Assembly: GCF_013868055.1 (NCBI RefSeq)
Contig: NZ_JACEOL010000009.1
Coordinates: 1 to 64,000 of the forward strand
Direction of reading: 5' to 3'
DNA from: Thermoactinomyces mirandus
Lineage (GTDB): Bacteria > Bacillota > Bacilli > Thermoactinomycetales > Thermoactinomycetaceae
DNA length: 64,000 bases
In this document: positions 8,183-17,264 of the stretch, one piece after another
How the letters are laid out: each line of letters begins with the position of its first letter
How positions within the stretch are numbered: position 1 is the stretch's first letter
Made by a program: the position numbers and the translations under genes
Notes under the pieces: generated by a model
Told to the model about the DNA's origin: nothing
Seen by the model: only the letters and a program-made list of their open reading frames with translations
Database searches by the model: none

Positions 8183-8328
8183 TCACTCAACAAAAATAAC
8201 CGGCTGCTCCTGATCTACAATCCGCTTCTTGCAGACGACATTGTTCCTGGATGCCTTCACCTTCCCCAACTTGAACCCTGACGGTACAATGATTTTTTGA
8301 CCCTGGTTTGTGTCTATATCATCTTGAC
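8183..8328 (-). pseudogene. C-terminal fragment of an unidentified protein joined to sigK
   Basis: Just where SigK similarity ends, another minus-strand frame carries a coherent tail, including QKIIVPSGFKLGKVKASRNN, CKKRIVDQEQPVIFVE and a TGA at 8183-8185. It has no start of its own and is out of frame with sigK. It is either the end of a gene carried by an inserted element or the far side of a deletion. I do not recognise the family. Confidence 0.35.
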
Positions 8329-8523
8329 AATATGCGCCACTAACCGAAGATTATGTTCAATCAGCCGATTGCGTGCTTCCGGATCTCCCTTGGCCATCAA
8401 TTTCAGTGTTTTTTCCTCTTCTTCCGGTGAAAGGGGTTGGGGGAAAGCGTTGTTCTTGATATAGGAAATGAATGTGATAACCTCTTTGACCAACAAAGCC
8501 ATAGCGGTAAATATGCCTGGCAA
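8314..8523 (-). pseudogene. sigK: N-terminal fragment of sporulation sigma factor SigK
   Basis: The first 65 or so residues match SigK, the late mother-cell sigma factor: a hydrophobic pro-region, then [19 protein letters not shown] and [18 protein letters not shown] (sigma region 1.2/2.1). The match stops abruptly after HIVK with ATG ATA TAG, losing regions 2.2-4. The start is a TTG 8 bases after GGAGGT, so the 5' end is intact. In B. subtilis and some clostridia sigK is split by the skin prophage and rejoined by a serine recombinase during sporulation. This fragment could be one half of such a split gene, with the element extending leftwards, or simply a dead copy. No recombinase or 3' half is in the window. 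Confidence 0.75.
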
Positions 8524-8822
8524 TCTTTACGCACCTCCATCCCGCTGGCATATGGGCCTGGTCATGATTACCCTATGTTCATCTGGGTTCATCGGTGAAT
8601 GTTGTTTCGAACAAACCACTTTTTATTTATATGCGGATAAAACTTGGCTTATCGATGGAAGGATAAAAATGTTGGTCCGTTCAGGGGAGGCTAACCATCT
8701 TTCTCAACGTCTGATATCCAACAGCCTGATGGTTTCTTGCAGCGTATTGGCTTGAGAAGAATAACCTGTAATAATAAATTTATAGATAAATAAAATGGAT
8801 ATATTTTTTTATAAAATCTTTT
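8524..8822. other. Upstream region of the sigK fragment, no gene
   Basis: The minus strand contains GCATATAAAT about 75-85 bases before the sigK start, which resembles the -10 element of SigE promoters. SigE is the expected regulator of sigK. A matching -35 is not clear. No other feature is seen. Confidence 0.25.
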
Positions 8823-9071
8823 CTACCTCGAGTGCACTAATTTTCTTTTCACTTTTTTCGCATTATAGTAGAATCGTGGTAAACCAGCAAAAACGTGGTT
8901 GTTTTCCCGCCCTCTGATTACTGACTCCGTCTCTGTGGGACTCAGATCCTGTAGGTGATCCCGCAATTTACCAGCGATAGATCTAGTAGTACGGTTGAGA
9001 TCATCCCTGCCACTTACCAGACAAAGGGTTGGGACGACAAAAATTGAACCGTCCTGTTGGATGATCCCTGA
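8823..9071 (-). pseudogene. Unidentified coding remnant
   Basis: An 82-codon frame without stops or a start, reading for example GSIFVVPTLCLVSGRDD, then RTTRSIAGKLRDHLQDL and VFAGLPRFYYNAKKVKRK before a TAG at 8823-8825. Composition looks coding, and it lies between sigK' and zupT. A frame shift near 9070 cuts it off from any upstream sequence. It could be a transposase or phage remnant; no family is recognised. Confidence 0.3.
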
Positions 9072-9337
9072 GTTTCAGGCATGTGATGACAGGGGATGAG
9101 TCCGTTACATCGCCGGAAAACTTACGCCTTCCGACAGTCCCCGCTTTTGATGACATGCCATTGTCCCCTCTGGCTTTCGCCGTCAGGTAAGTTACTTGAC
9201 CCGAAAGCAATATCTTTCGTTCGACCGTTCAGGAGAGATTTACCACCCGGGTATGTGTGGCGCACTTATTCCCAAATGCATCCAGTCACTCCTGAATGGT
9301 TCATGCAAACCAGAATTTTACAAGGGAGGAAAATACG
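9072..9337. other. Intergenic sequence before zupT
   Basis: GC-richer than its surroundings, with only short frames such as 9072-9210 minus. No riboswitch or promoter motif could be recognised. It is probably part of the same decayed block. Confidence 0.3.
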
Positions 9338-10147
9338 TTGCCTGAAGATATTTTACTGGCATTTGGATTGACACTCATGGCAGGTCTTGCAACAGGAATC
9401 GGAAGTTGCCTGGCACTGATGACATCCACAACAAACACCAAATTTTTGTCATTAGCCCTTGGATTTTCCGCCGGTGTAATGATTTATGTATCCATGATTG
9501 AAATTTTTGTGAAGGCAAAAGATGCACTTATTACAGCAATGGGAGTTGAAATGGGGAACTGGGTAACCGTTGCCGGTTTTTTTGCCGGGATGATATTTAT
9601 CGCATTAATTGACAAGTTCGTTCCAACAAACGGAAACCCGCATGAACTTAAGAAAGTGGAAGATATGAATCAAGCGGAAAAAGCGGTGGAAAAACCGGAA
9701 TTATTAAAAATGGGAACATTTACAGCACTCGCGATTACCATTCATAACTTTCCGGAAGGGATTGCTACCTTTACATCCGCCCTGCAGGATCCAGCCCTTG
9801 GTATCGCGATTGCAATTGCGATTGCCATTCATAACATTCCGGAGGGAATTGCCGTATCCGTTCCTCTCTACTTTGCAACAGGAGACAAGAAAAAAGCGTT
9901 TATTCATTCCTTCTTATCCGGTTTGTCTGAACCGGTCGGCGCAATTCTTGCATACCTTATTTTAATGCCTTTTCTTAATGACATCATGTTCGGAATAATT
10001 TTTGCAGCGGTAGCAGGCATTATGGTTTTTATATCCCTTGATGAATTGTTGCCTGCCGCCAAAAAGTATGATGAAGCTCATTTGTCCATTTATGGATTGA
10101 TCGGCGGCATGGCGGTGATGGCGCTCAGCCTGCTGTTAATCATATAG
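9338..10147 (+). CDS. zupT: ZIP-family metal ion transporter ZupT
   Basis: A 269-residue inner-membrane transporter of the ZIP family that takes up Zn2+ and other divalent metals such as Fe2+ and Mn2+. The signature helices are plain: HNFPEGIATFTSALQDP (helix 4) and AIHNIPEGIAVSVPLY (helix 5), each with the His and Glu of the metal path. About eight hydrophobic segments are present, with a charged loop (roughly residues 105-130) between helices 3 and 4. The start is TTG 9338, 8 bases after GGGAGG; the longer frame from ATG 9296 lacks a binding site. Monocistronic; no zinc-responsive operator was identified. Confidence 0.93.
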   Translation: MPEDILLAFGLTLMAGLATGIGSCLALMTSTTNTKFLSLALGFSAGVMIYVSMIEIFVKAKDALITAMGVEMGNWVTVAGFFAGMIFIALIDKFVPTNGNPHELKKVEDMNQAEKAVEKPELLKMGTFTALAITIHNFPEGIATFTSALQDPALGIAIAIAIAIHNIPEGIAVSVPLYFATGDKKKAFIHSFLSGLSEPVGAILAYLILMPFLNDIMFGIIFAAVAGIMVFISLDELLPAAKKYDEAHLSIYGLIGGMAVMALSLLLII

Positions 10148-10597
10148 GGTTTACTGTCGCCTGTTTAAAAACGGCTTGACATAACCTGGAAAAACATAAG
10201 AACATAAGGTGAAGACCAACTTCTGTGAATAAGTCGCTCATAACAACAAAGTCTTTCGATTCCCCTGTCGTAAAAACGGTGTTTGCAGTCAGATCTCAAT
10301 CCATCTTTTTAGACAGAACCGACAGGGATAAATATCCACTTGGCTCAAGTCCGGGAAAAAGAACAATGGAAAAAAGCGTTCCGATATGATCAATCCCGTA
10401 TGTCTAGGGCTGCATAATTCGCAGGAAGCTACTGTTCAGGAGGGTTCGAAAAGTCGGGAAACAATATGATACAATCGCATACGCAGTTTCGGTCGGCTGG
10501 GGCTCGACTTGCTGCGCAGCCCCAACGTCCATCCGGCATTGCCCTGCCTGTTCCGGATTCCCGGAAGAAAAATCACTCTTTCAAGAGGTGAAAAGCA
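10148..10597. other. 450-base gap without a recognisable gene
   Basis: No frame has a start with a ribosome binding site. The last 100 bases are GC-rich and may hold the promoter of the glycerate kinase gene. A GGGGCT/AGCCCC inverted repeat is visible near 10500-10525. Confidence 0.35.
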
Positions 10598-11758
10598 ATG
10601 AAGATTGTCATTGCAGCTGATTCCTTTAAAGAAAGCATGAGCGCCGTGGAAGTTTGTCAGGGAATCGAAGATGGCTTTCGCAGAATCCTCTCCTCCGCCA
10701 CCTTCATCAAGATTCCGATTGGCGATGGCGGAGAGGGAACGGCATTGTCACTTACCAATGCTACAGGCGGAAAGGTAATTCGCCTGCCGGTAACCGGTCC
10801 CCTTGGGGATACGGTTGACGGTTTTTATGGAATATCCGGCGATGGAAAAACGGCATTTATTGAAATGGCTGCCGCGTCAGGGATCCATCTGGTGCCGTCA
10901 GAGCGGAGAAATCCTCTGATTGCCACCACCAAAGGCACGGGAGAATTGATCATGGATGCGTTAAACCGTGGTGTTTCGCACATCATATTGGGACTTGGCG
11001 GTTCTGCCACCAATGACGGGGGAACCGGAATGGCGGCATCCCTGGGGGTCCGGTTTCTGGACGAGACTGGACATGAATTGCCCCCTCGGCCAGACATGCT
11101 TGGCAAACTTGCCTCCATCGATATCACCTCACTGGATCCACGGTTGAAAAATGTAAGGATTGAAGCTGCTTGCGATGTGGATAATCCGCTTACCGGAGAA
11201 AGAGGAGCTTCGTTTGTTTTTGGACCCCAAAAAGGAGCAACGGAAGAAATAGTAACAATCCTGGACAGAAATCTGGCCAATTATGCCAAAGTACTGGAAA
11301 AATGCCTGGGAAAACCGGTTAAAGATATTCCCGGCACAGGCGCTGCGGGCGGAATGGGAGCGGCTGTCATCGCATTTCTGGATGGAAAATTGAAAAAAGG
11401 GATTGACATTGTCCTTGATTTTGCCAATTTCGATCACCATCTACACGATGCCAGCCTGGTTATTACCGGCGAAGGAAAAATTGATTCCCAGACGGTTTAC
11501 GGCAAGGCTCCGGCAGGCGTGGCAAAACGGGCCAAAAAATACGGCCTTCCTGTAATTGCTGTCGCCGGTTCCCTTGGAACAGATTATGAAGTCGTGTTTG
11601 ACCATGGGATAGATGCTGTTTTCAGCATTGTTCAAGGAGTAACCACATTGCAGAATGCTTTGGAACAGGGACGGGAAAATCTGGTGAAAACTTGCGAAAA
11701 CATTGCCAGACTGCTTCAGATCAAAACAGTCGTTTCCCAACGGCCGGACAAGCCCTGA
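10598..11758 (+). CDS. glxK: Glycerate kinase (GlxK/GarK family)
   Basis: A 386-residue type-I glycerate kinase that phosphorylates D-glycerate (the GarK/GlxK type gives 2-phosphoglycerate), feeding glycerate from glyoxylate or sugar-acid breakdown into lower glycolysis. The N-terminus MKIVIAADSFKESMSA and the glycine-rich IILGLGGSATNDGGTGMAASLG at about residues 128-149 are family hallmarks; GTGAAGGMGAAVIAFL (about 248-263) and VITGEGKIDSQT (about 288-299) complete the fold. Length is normal. Start ATG 10598 follows AAGAGGTG. It stands alone, with no other glyoxylate gene nearby. Confidence 0.92.
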   Translation: MKIVIAADSFKESMSAVEVCQGIEDGFRRILSSATFIKIPIGDGGEGTALSLTNATGGKVIRLPVTGPLGDTVDGFYGISGDGKTAFIEMAAASGIHLVPSERRNPLIATTKGTGELIMDALNRGVSHIILGLGGSATNDGGTGMAASLGVRFLDETGHELPPRPDMLGKLASIDITSLDPRLKNVRIEAACDVDNPLTGERGASFVFGPQKGATEEIVTILDRNLANYAKVLEKCLGKPVKDIPGTGAAGGMGAAVIAFLDGKLKKGIDIVLDFANFDHHLHDASLVITGEGKIDSQTVYGKAPAGVAKRAKKYGLPVIAVAGSLGTDYEVVFDHGIDAVFSIVQGVTTLQNALEQGRENLVKTCENIARLLQIKTVVSQRPDKP

Positions 11759-11796
11759 AAGTCGTCTCCGAAAAATATACAATTCTTGTAACGGTT

Positions 11797-11829
11797 AAAA
11801 AAAGCCAGGAGCGAAAGTCGCCCTGGCTT
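11797..11829 (-). terminator. Rho-independent terminator of the 11865-12200 gene
   Basis: On the minus strand AAGCCAGG, an 11-12 base loop and CCTGGCTT are followed by a T run (As at 11797-11803 on plus). It may also slow read-through from the glycerate kinase gene. Confidence 0.8.
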
Positions 11830-11864
11830 CAAACCGGGATTTATTAAAACTGGGGGGAAATCAC

Positions 11865-12200
11865 TCACACCGAATCAGCAAATGGCTCCCATTCGGTTGT
11901 CCGGACACGCCGCTTCAATTCCAGCAATTCCTTTTGTATCTGAAAACTGGCTGTTTCCAGCGGCATCATTTGACCGTCGAGCAGGTAAACCTGCGCCTCG
12001 TTTTCAATTGAAGCCGGAGTTGTCTCCTCCACATTGTTCATTACCTGATTTGTTCCTTTGACAGCAATCCGGTTCAATTCTTTCAACCGCTGATCGATCC
12101 CGGCTATCTGCCGTTTCAATTCATCCTGCTTTTCTGCCAATTGCTGAACAGCCGACAAAATCAGTTCCAGCTTTTCTGCACTTATATTTCCCTCTTGCAT
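11865..12200 (-). CDS. Hypothetical coiled-coil protein
   Basis: A 111-residue soluble protein with ATG 12200 after AGGGGG. Residues about 8-48 form a strong amphipathic coiled coil (ILSAVQQLAEKQDELKRQ and QRLKELNRI). A second helix near the C-terminus (QIQKELLELKRRVRTTEW) flanks a short variable middle. No cysteines, signal peptide or catalytic motif. I do not recognise the family; it has its own terminator and no obvious operon partner. Confidence 0.6.
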   Translation of the reverse strand: MQEGNISAEKLELILSAVQQLAEKQDELKRQIAGIDQRLKELNRIAVKGTNQVMNNVEETTPASIENEAQVYLLDGQMMPLETASFQIQKELLELKRRVRTTEWEPFADSV

Positions 12201-12954
12201 TGGTTATAACCCCCTAAAAATGTTCCAATGGAACTGTTCTCTTTTTAATACCGGAATAACCTGCTCCCATGTGCACTTTACACGTTTTCCTGCTTTAAAC
12301 GTGCCTTGCGTAACAGCCTGTTTTGATGTATATGTTCAATTTCTCTTTCCTGTCAATTGCAACAAAAGACCCGAGGATATTTACAAATTCCCTCTCTATT
12401 TAATTGTTGGTATAATTTTTATTAGCGACGCTAGTTTAAATGTATCATATATTGGCAAAAAAACAGCGAATAACTGTTATGATTTATCGAAACTTTTACA
12501 CTTGATCAACAAAAAGCCGTTGCCTCAAAGATGACAGCAACCCTGGATTTTTGCAGACAAAATCGGACGCTGCTGCAGGCAAAGTCGTGAACAAGGATGG
12601 CTTTGTACGGTCCGCCGAAAAGTGTGCTTTCCGGCTGCGAATGCCGAACTGAATCCCAAAAACCATGGAAATCGAAATATTCCTGTTTTTTTGGCACAGT
12701 TCATCCGGGCAGCCAAGGCACCTTGCCACTGGTGGCCCCCAAAAGATTGAGCATTCCAAATAATAATGCGATTTACTGTCCCGCTGAAACCAATGATGCC
12801 AGATTTCAGGCCTGTCATATTCCCCTTTCAGCCCGCCGGGATTATTTGATTACCGAATCCTGTCATCCCAGGCGATTGAGTCTGATGTTTTGTAACTATA
12901 TAATAAATTTGTTCAAGCCAGATTTATTATAAAAGAATTTAAAAGGAGATGTCT
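12201..12954. other. 750-base region of decayed coding sequence
   Basis: Plus-strand patches look coding in alternating frames (for example AAAGKVVNKDGFVRSAEK near 12565-12620 and LSIPNNNAIYCPAETNDARF near 12746-12805) but are separated by stops and shifts. No start with a binding site is found. It may be the relic of a gene once associated with the ubiD gene; the family is not recognisable. The last 40 bases hold the ubiD ribosome binding site. Confidence 0.35.
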
Positions 12955-14454
12955 TTGATAGTGAACTCCAGGCAAGAAACCAAACGAGAATATGATTTAC
13001 GCTCTGCTATTGAATTGCTTAAATCAGTTCCCGGCCAACTTGTTGAAACCAATGAACCCGTGGACCCACACGCGGAAATATCAGGTGTGTATCGATATGC
13101 AGGTGCTGGCGGAACTGTCATGCGTCCAACACAAATCGGACCAGCCATGATTTTCAATAATGTAAAAGGTCACGAAGATGCCAGAGTTATCATTGGTCTT
13201 CTGGCAAGCCGTGAAAGAGTGGGTCTGCTGCTAAATGAAAAACCTGAACGTCTTGGCTTTTTATTGAATGAAGCGGTACAACATCCAATTCAGCCAGTTG
13301 TTGTACCTAATGATAAGGCGAAATGTCAGGAGGTAGTTCACTACGCCAATGAACCGGGTTTTGATATTCGAAAGTTAATTCCTGCACCAACAAATACGGA
13401 AGAAGATGCCGGCCCATATATTACAATGGGAATGTGCTATGCCTCTGATCCAGAAACGGGTGAATCAGATATAACGATCCACCGTCTGTGCTTGCAAAGT
13501 AAAGATGAGATTTCAATGTTCTTTACACCAGGTGCACGACATTTAGGTGTATTCCGTGAAAAAGCAGAAAAACTTGGAGAGCCACTGCCCATTTCAATCA
13601 GTGTCGGTGTAGATCCGGCTATCGAAATTGGTGCATGTTTTGAGCCTCCAACCACACCACTGGGGTATAACGAATTGGGTATTGCCGGAGCCCTTCGAAA
13701 TGAGGCAGTAGAACTTGTTCAATGTTTAACGATTAATGAAAAAGCAATTGCCAATGCTGAATACGTGATCGAAGGTGAGTTGATTCCTGATTGTTATGTT
13801 CGCGAAGACCAAAATACAAATACCGGCAAGGCAATGCCGGAATTTCCAGGCTACACGGGTGAAGCCAATCCCGCTGTACCGTTAATTAAAGTAAAAGCTG
13901 TTACTCATCGTAAAAACCCGATCATGCAAACAGTCATTGGGCCAAGTGAAGAACATGTCAGTATGGTCGGTATTCCAACTGAAGCAAGTATTCTGCAAAT
14001 GGTTGAAAGAGCCATGCCTGGGAAGCTGCTGAATGTATATGCCCATTCTTCAGGTGGCGGTAAACTTATGGCAGTATTACAATTTCAAAAGAGTCAACCA
14101 AGTGACGAAGGTCGTCAGAGGCAAGCCGCCCTGTTGGCATTATCAGCATTTCCTGAGCTTAAACATGTATTCCTGGTTGATGAAGATGTAGATCCATTTG
14201 ATAGCAACGATGTATTATGGGCTCTAAATACACGTTATCAAGGAGATGTGGATACAATCATTATTCCGGGAGTACGTTGCCATCCATTGGACCCTTCGCA
14301 AATTCCAGCCTTTAGTCCTTCTATTCGGAATAAGGGAATTTCTTGTAAAGTCATTTTTGACTGTACTGTCCCTTTCCATCTCAAAGATAAATTTAAACGG
14401 GCAAAGTTTAAAGAAATGGACCCCAAACGCTTTGCTCCATCATTATTTGAATAA
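12955..14454 (+). CDS. UbiD-family prenyl-FMN-dependent decarboxylase
   Basis: A protein of about 499 residues of the UbiD family, reversible (de)carboxylases of aromatic or unsaturated acids using prenylated FMN. The family pattern is visible: DPETGESDITIHRLCLQS (about residues 161-178) including the cofactor-binding Arg, FEPPTTPLGYNELGIAGALR, and YVIEGELIPDCYVRED (about 266-281) carrying the catalytic acid residues. The overall look is closest to the gallate/hydroxyarylic decarboxylase (LpdC) branch, which is inference. AAAGGAG abuts the ATG at 12949, so TTG 12955 or GTG 12961 is the more likely start. The flavin prenyltransferase UbiX needed to make the cofactor is not in the window. Confidence 0.88.
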   Translation: MIVNSRQETKREYDLRSAIELLKSVPGQLVETNEPVDPHAEISGVYRYAGAGGTVMRPTQIGPAMIFNNVKGHEDARVIIGLLASRERVGLLLNEKPERLGFLLNEAVQHPIQPVVVPNDKAKCQEVVHYANEPGFDIRKLIPAPTNTEEDAGPYITMGMCYASDPETGESDITIHRLCLQSKDEISMFFTPGARHLGVFREKAEKLGEPLPISISVGVDPAIEIGACFEPPTTPLGYNELGIAGALRNEAVELVQCLTINEKAIANAEYVIEGELIPDCYVREDQNTNTGKAMPEFPGYTGEANPAVPLIKVKAVTHRKNPIMQTVIGPSEEHVSMVGIPTEASILQMVERAMPGKLLNVYAHSSGGGKLMAVLQFQKSQPSDEGRQRQAALLALSAFPELKHVFLVDEDVDPFDSNDVLWALNTRYQGDVDTIIIPGVRCHPLDPSQIPAFSPSIRNKGISCKVIFDCTVPFHLKDKFKRAKFKEMDPKRFAPSLFE

Positions 14455-15062
14455 CAAACAACATTCTACTGACATTGAACGCGATCATGATGAATAAACG
14501 GAAAAAATAATAAAACATCAAGGTTCAGAAAAAATTATGCCCGTCGTTTTCAGGATACGGATTTATTGTGATTGAGCGGTTTTTTCCGATATGAAAGTGA
14601 AGCATGGAATGCATTTGGACGACGCATTGCAGGAAGCGTTGTGTTAAGATGCAGGCGATGCGTTTTTTGCTGCCATGAATTTAATGGTGAAAATGTCGCC
14701 TTTGTCGATTTTTTGATCAGTTTATTGGAAAACCCCTTCTGTACCCAGTTTTCAGAAGGGGGTTATCTACGCTAAGTGCAACCCTGTGTTGGTCTGCTTC
14801 TCCAGTTTGTCTCCTTTCGTCGACGCTCCCTCCGCTCAAATCTTATGAGAGAGTAGTGGTTGTTCAAATGAATAATGAACAGCATGGAAAGACGGAAAAC
14901 TTTTCGGTCTATCCTGCTTCGGGCAAAATACGAAAACAGTTGGATATCCAAATTACAGCCGATTTTTATGCCTCTTTAGCGGAATGGTCCAAATCGATTA
15001 TTACGCAAAATATATACACCGGACATTCGCGGAATATTATAATTGGCTCTTGAAACTTTTTC
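14455..15062. other. 600-base region without an intact gene
   Basis: A GC-rich hairpin, CCCCTTCTG (14733-14741) with CAGAAGGGG (14753-14761), lies 280 bases after ubiD and may end a transcript, though Ts are few. Short frames such as 14869-15053 plus look partly coding but have no binding site. I see no RNA gene. Confidence 0.4.
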
Positions 15063-15230
15063 CTATTGAACAAGTTTCAAAGGTACAGCAATCCTGCTGT
15101 TGACCTTTTCCCTCTTAAGCACTTTCAAAGCGGCATTAACCGCTTCCTTTCCGTTCAATTCAGGCTGTTTGTGCAATGGTTGCACTTAGTCTTCCTTCTT
15201 TTACTGCTTTGACGGCGTCATCATTTCCGC
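15063..15230 (-). pseudogene. rbsB: C-terminal fragment of ribose-binding protein RbsB, frameshifted
   Basis: The last 55 or so residues of a periplasmic-type ribose-binding lipoprotein: GGNDDAVKAVKEGRLSATIA, then after a one-base shift QQPELNGKEAVNAALKVLK and a TAG at 15063-15065. It is fused head-on to the truncated rbsC frame, so the N-terminal 80 percent of rbsB is missing. The position as last gene fits the B. subtilis order rbsR-K-D-A-C-B. Without it the ABC importer cannot capture ribose. Confidence 0.75.
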
Positions 15231-15708
15231 CAAAACGGACGGAACCGGAATACCGAGGAAATAACCACGGCCAAACAATTGAAAAGTATAATGATCCCCC
15301 AAACCGGTTATCGGATTTCCGTTTGTATAAACCAGGGTCAGTCCGCGATAAATGGTCATTGTGGCAAGTGTTGCAATAAAAGAGGCCACTTTTCCTTTTG
15401 TAATCAGGAGTCCATTTACTGCTCCCATCAAAGCCCCGAGGATCGCCGACATTAAAATGGCTATGATCGGATCCAGACCGGTCACAATCATACCCGCCAT
15501 CAAAGCACTGGATAAGGCAAGGATAGAACCGACAGATAAATCAATTCCTCCTGTTAATATGACAAAAGTCATGCCAAAAGCTATTAATGCATTAATAGAA
15601 ACCTGTCTCAGCAAATTCAATATATTTAATGGTGCTATAAAAGATGGATTTAATACCGCCACAACAATAAACAGCAGAACAAACGCCAAAAACAGGCCCC
15701 ATATCCGG
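15201..15708 (-). pseudogene. rbsC: Truncated ribose ABC permease RbsC
   Basis: About 160 residues of the permease remain: WGLFLAFVLLFIVVAVLN, GMTFVILTGGIDLSVGSILA, KGKVASFIATLATMTIYRGL and GRGYFLGIPVPSVL match the N-terminal half of RbsC/BPD_transp_2 proteins. Both ends are deletion points. The 5' end is joined directly to the rbsA fragment, and the 3' end runs into rbsB coding sequence out of frame (tail AEMMTPSKQ). About half of the normal 320 residues are gone, so it cannot form a working channel. Confidence 0.85.
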
Positions 15709-15977
15709 CTATATGTTCAACTCCTGATAAATAAAAGCAATCCCGTCATTTTCGGCTTCCTTGGGATTTTGATAGTGTTTCTCCTCGCCGTTTACAAGAA
15801 TGCGCCGTGGTCCATTTTGTGCAGACCCGTTAAAATATTCATCAACGTCGATTTTCCTGCTCCATTTTCTCCGATCAATGCATGAACCTCACCTGGAAGA
15901 AGTGTAAACCCGACACCATCCAGTACTTTATTGGCGCCAAATGATTTATAAATATCGCGCATTTCAATTTGCATCAT
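15709..15977 (-). pseudogene. rbsA: N-terminal fragment of ribose ABC ATPase RbsA, frameshifted
   Basis: ATG 15977 (or 15974), just after AGGAGG, begins the first ATPase domain of RbsA. Walker A is seen in [16 protein letters not shown] (about residues 30-46). The frame shifts after HKMDHG, continues in another frame as [18 protein letters not shown] and reaches the Q-loop FIYQELNI. There it meets a TAG at 15709-15711 and the rbsC remnant. Everything from the signature motif of domain 1 through all of domain 2 (about 400 residues) is deleted. Confidence 0.85.
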
Positions 15978-15990
15978 GCATCCTCCTTTG

Positions 15991-16383
15991 TCAGAAAAAG
16001 ACACCTGCCTGCAAAATGCAATTCGAATAAGCTGTTGCTTCCCCTGTTCGGATCACCGCTTTTGCCTGACCAACCATCTTCTTGAATTCTTCATGCGAAA
16101 CATAACTTACCATATCAGGAAATTCCTTTTTCAAAAAATTACGCTGTTTCGCATTTTCAACAATGATTTCTTTAGCAGCAAACACTTTCTCTACAACCAT
16201 ATCATCGTGAACTGCTTTCACTACTGTTTCAAATGATGGATTTCCCACCGTTATGGCCAGATCAATTTTGGTAACACCAGTCTGTACAGGTAATCCGATA
16301 TCTGCAATGACAACCCTGTCTGTATGTCCCAGGTCTGGTAAAACTTTGGAAATGGCGCTATTTAACATTCCTGTCTTTTTCAT
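15991..16383 (-). CDS. rbsD: D-ribose pyranase RbsD
   Basis: A complete 130-residue D-ribose pyranase, which converts the pyranose to the furanose form used by ribokinase. Family features include [18 protein letters not shown] with the catalytic His (about residue 20), VIADIGLPV, and the C-terminal [17 protein letters not shown] (about 112-128). It overlaps rbsK by 4 bases (ATGA), so the two are translationally coupled. It has survived although the transporter genes directly downstream are deleted. Confidence 0.95.
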   Translation of the reverse strand: MKKTGMLNSAISKVLPDLGHTDRVVIADIGLPVQTGVTKIDLAITVGNPSFETVVKAVHDDMVVEKVFAAKEIIVENAKQRNFLKKEFPDMVSYVSHEEFKKMVGQAKAVIRTGEATAYSNCILQAGVFF

Positions 16384-17264
16384 CCCTGTTTACTCCTTTG
16401 TACTTCATCCATTGTAGGCATTCCACTTTGTGCACCAAATTTTGTTACTGATAGAGCTGCAGCAAGATTTGCGAATTCAAGTGTATTTTCTATGGATTTT
16501 CCTTCGGCAATCGCAACCGCAAAAGCTGCATTAAAGGTATCACCGGCTCCCGTTGTATCAACAACCGGCATGGTTACACCTGGAATAACCATTTCCTTTT
16601 CTCCATTGAAAAAACGCACACCCTTTTTTCCTTCAGTGATAATTAATTTGTTCGGATATTTTCGCAGAACTTCTGAACGATCTGCACTGTCAAACAAAAT
16701 CTTGTATTCATGTTCATTTGGCGTAATAAAAGCAGACCTGGCAATCACATCCTTACTGATTGGACGTGCCGGTGCAGGATTCAGCAAAAGAGGAACGCCC
16801 AACCTTTCACAAAGATCAGCCGTATATTCCACCGTTTCATCCGGAACTTCACACTGGATCAATACGACATCTGCATCACGAATAGCCGTTTCTGCTTTTC
16901 TGACATATTCCGGAGTTGTAAAATCGTTTGCTCCTTTGACAACGACGATGCTGTTATCTCCTTCTGCCAATGTAATATGAGCCGTTCCCGATCTGGCATG
17001 TGTAACCGGTTCCACATATTGCGTTTTGACCTGATTTGCTTTCAAATTCTCCAGGATGACGTTGCCAAAACTGTCATTCCCAACGCGGCCGATCATAATG
17101 ACCTCTGCTCCAAGCCATGCTGCTGCGACAGCCTGATTTGCCCCCTTGCCGCCGGGAACGGTTTCAAATGAATTTCCCAACACGGTTTCTCCAGCTTGCG
17201 GCCGCTTGTCCGCACTTACAACCAGGTCAATTGATAAACTCCCAATGACTGCTATTTTGGCCAT
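16380..17264 (-). CDS. rbsK: Ribokinase RbsK
   Basis: A 294-residue PfkB-family kinase that makes ribose 5-phosphate from ribose and ATP. The two PfkB signatures are intact: [18 protein letters not shown] near residue 38, and [20 protein letters not shown] near residue 236, whose Asp in GAGD is the catalytic base. The N-terminal sugar-binding segment [13 protein letters not shown] is normal. Its ATG overlaps the end of rbsR, and its stop overlaps rbsD. With no transporter it may now serve internally released ribose, for example from nucleoside turnover. Confidence 0.95.
   Translation of the reverse strand: MAKIAVIGSLSIDLVVSADKRPQAGETVLGNSFETVPGGKGANQAVAAAWLGAEVIMIGRVGNDSFGNVILENLKANQVKTQYVEPVTHARSGTAHITLAEGDNSIVVVKGANDFTTPEYVRKAETAIRDADVVLIQCEVPDETVEYTADLCERLGVPLLLNPAPARPISKDVIARSAFITPNEHEYKILFDSADRSEVLRKYPNKLIITEGKKGVRFFNGEKEMVIPGVTMPVVDTTGAGDTFNAAFAVAIAEGKSIENTLEFANLAAALSVTKFGAQSGMPTMDEVQRSKQG

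Noticed and set aside
8468-8755. Plus-strand frame opposite the sigK fragment
   Set aside because: Antisense to a recognisable sigma-factor sequence; no binding site.
9001-9210. 69-codon minus-strand frame before zupT
   Set aside because: Overlaps a more protein-like frame in another register and has no start signal.
9072-9337. Possible metal riboswitch (yybP-ykoY type) upstream of zupT
   Set aside because: None of the conserved loop motifs could be found.
12496-12818. Two overlapping minus-strand frames upstream of ubiD
   Set aside because: Opposite strand carries the better coding signal; no start sites.
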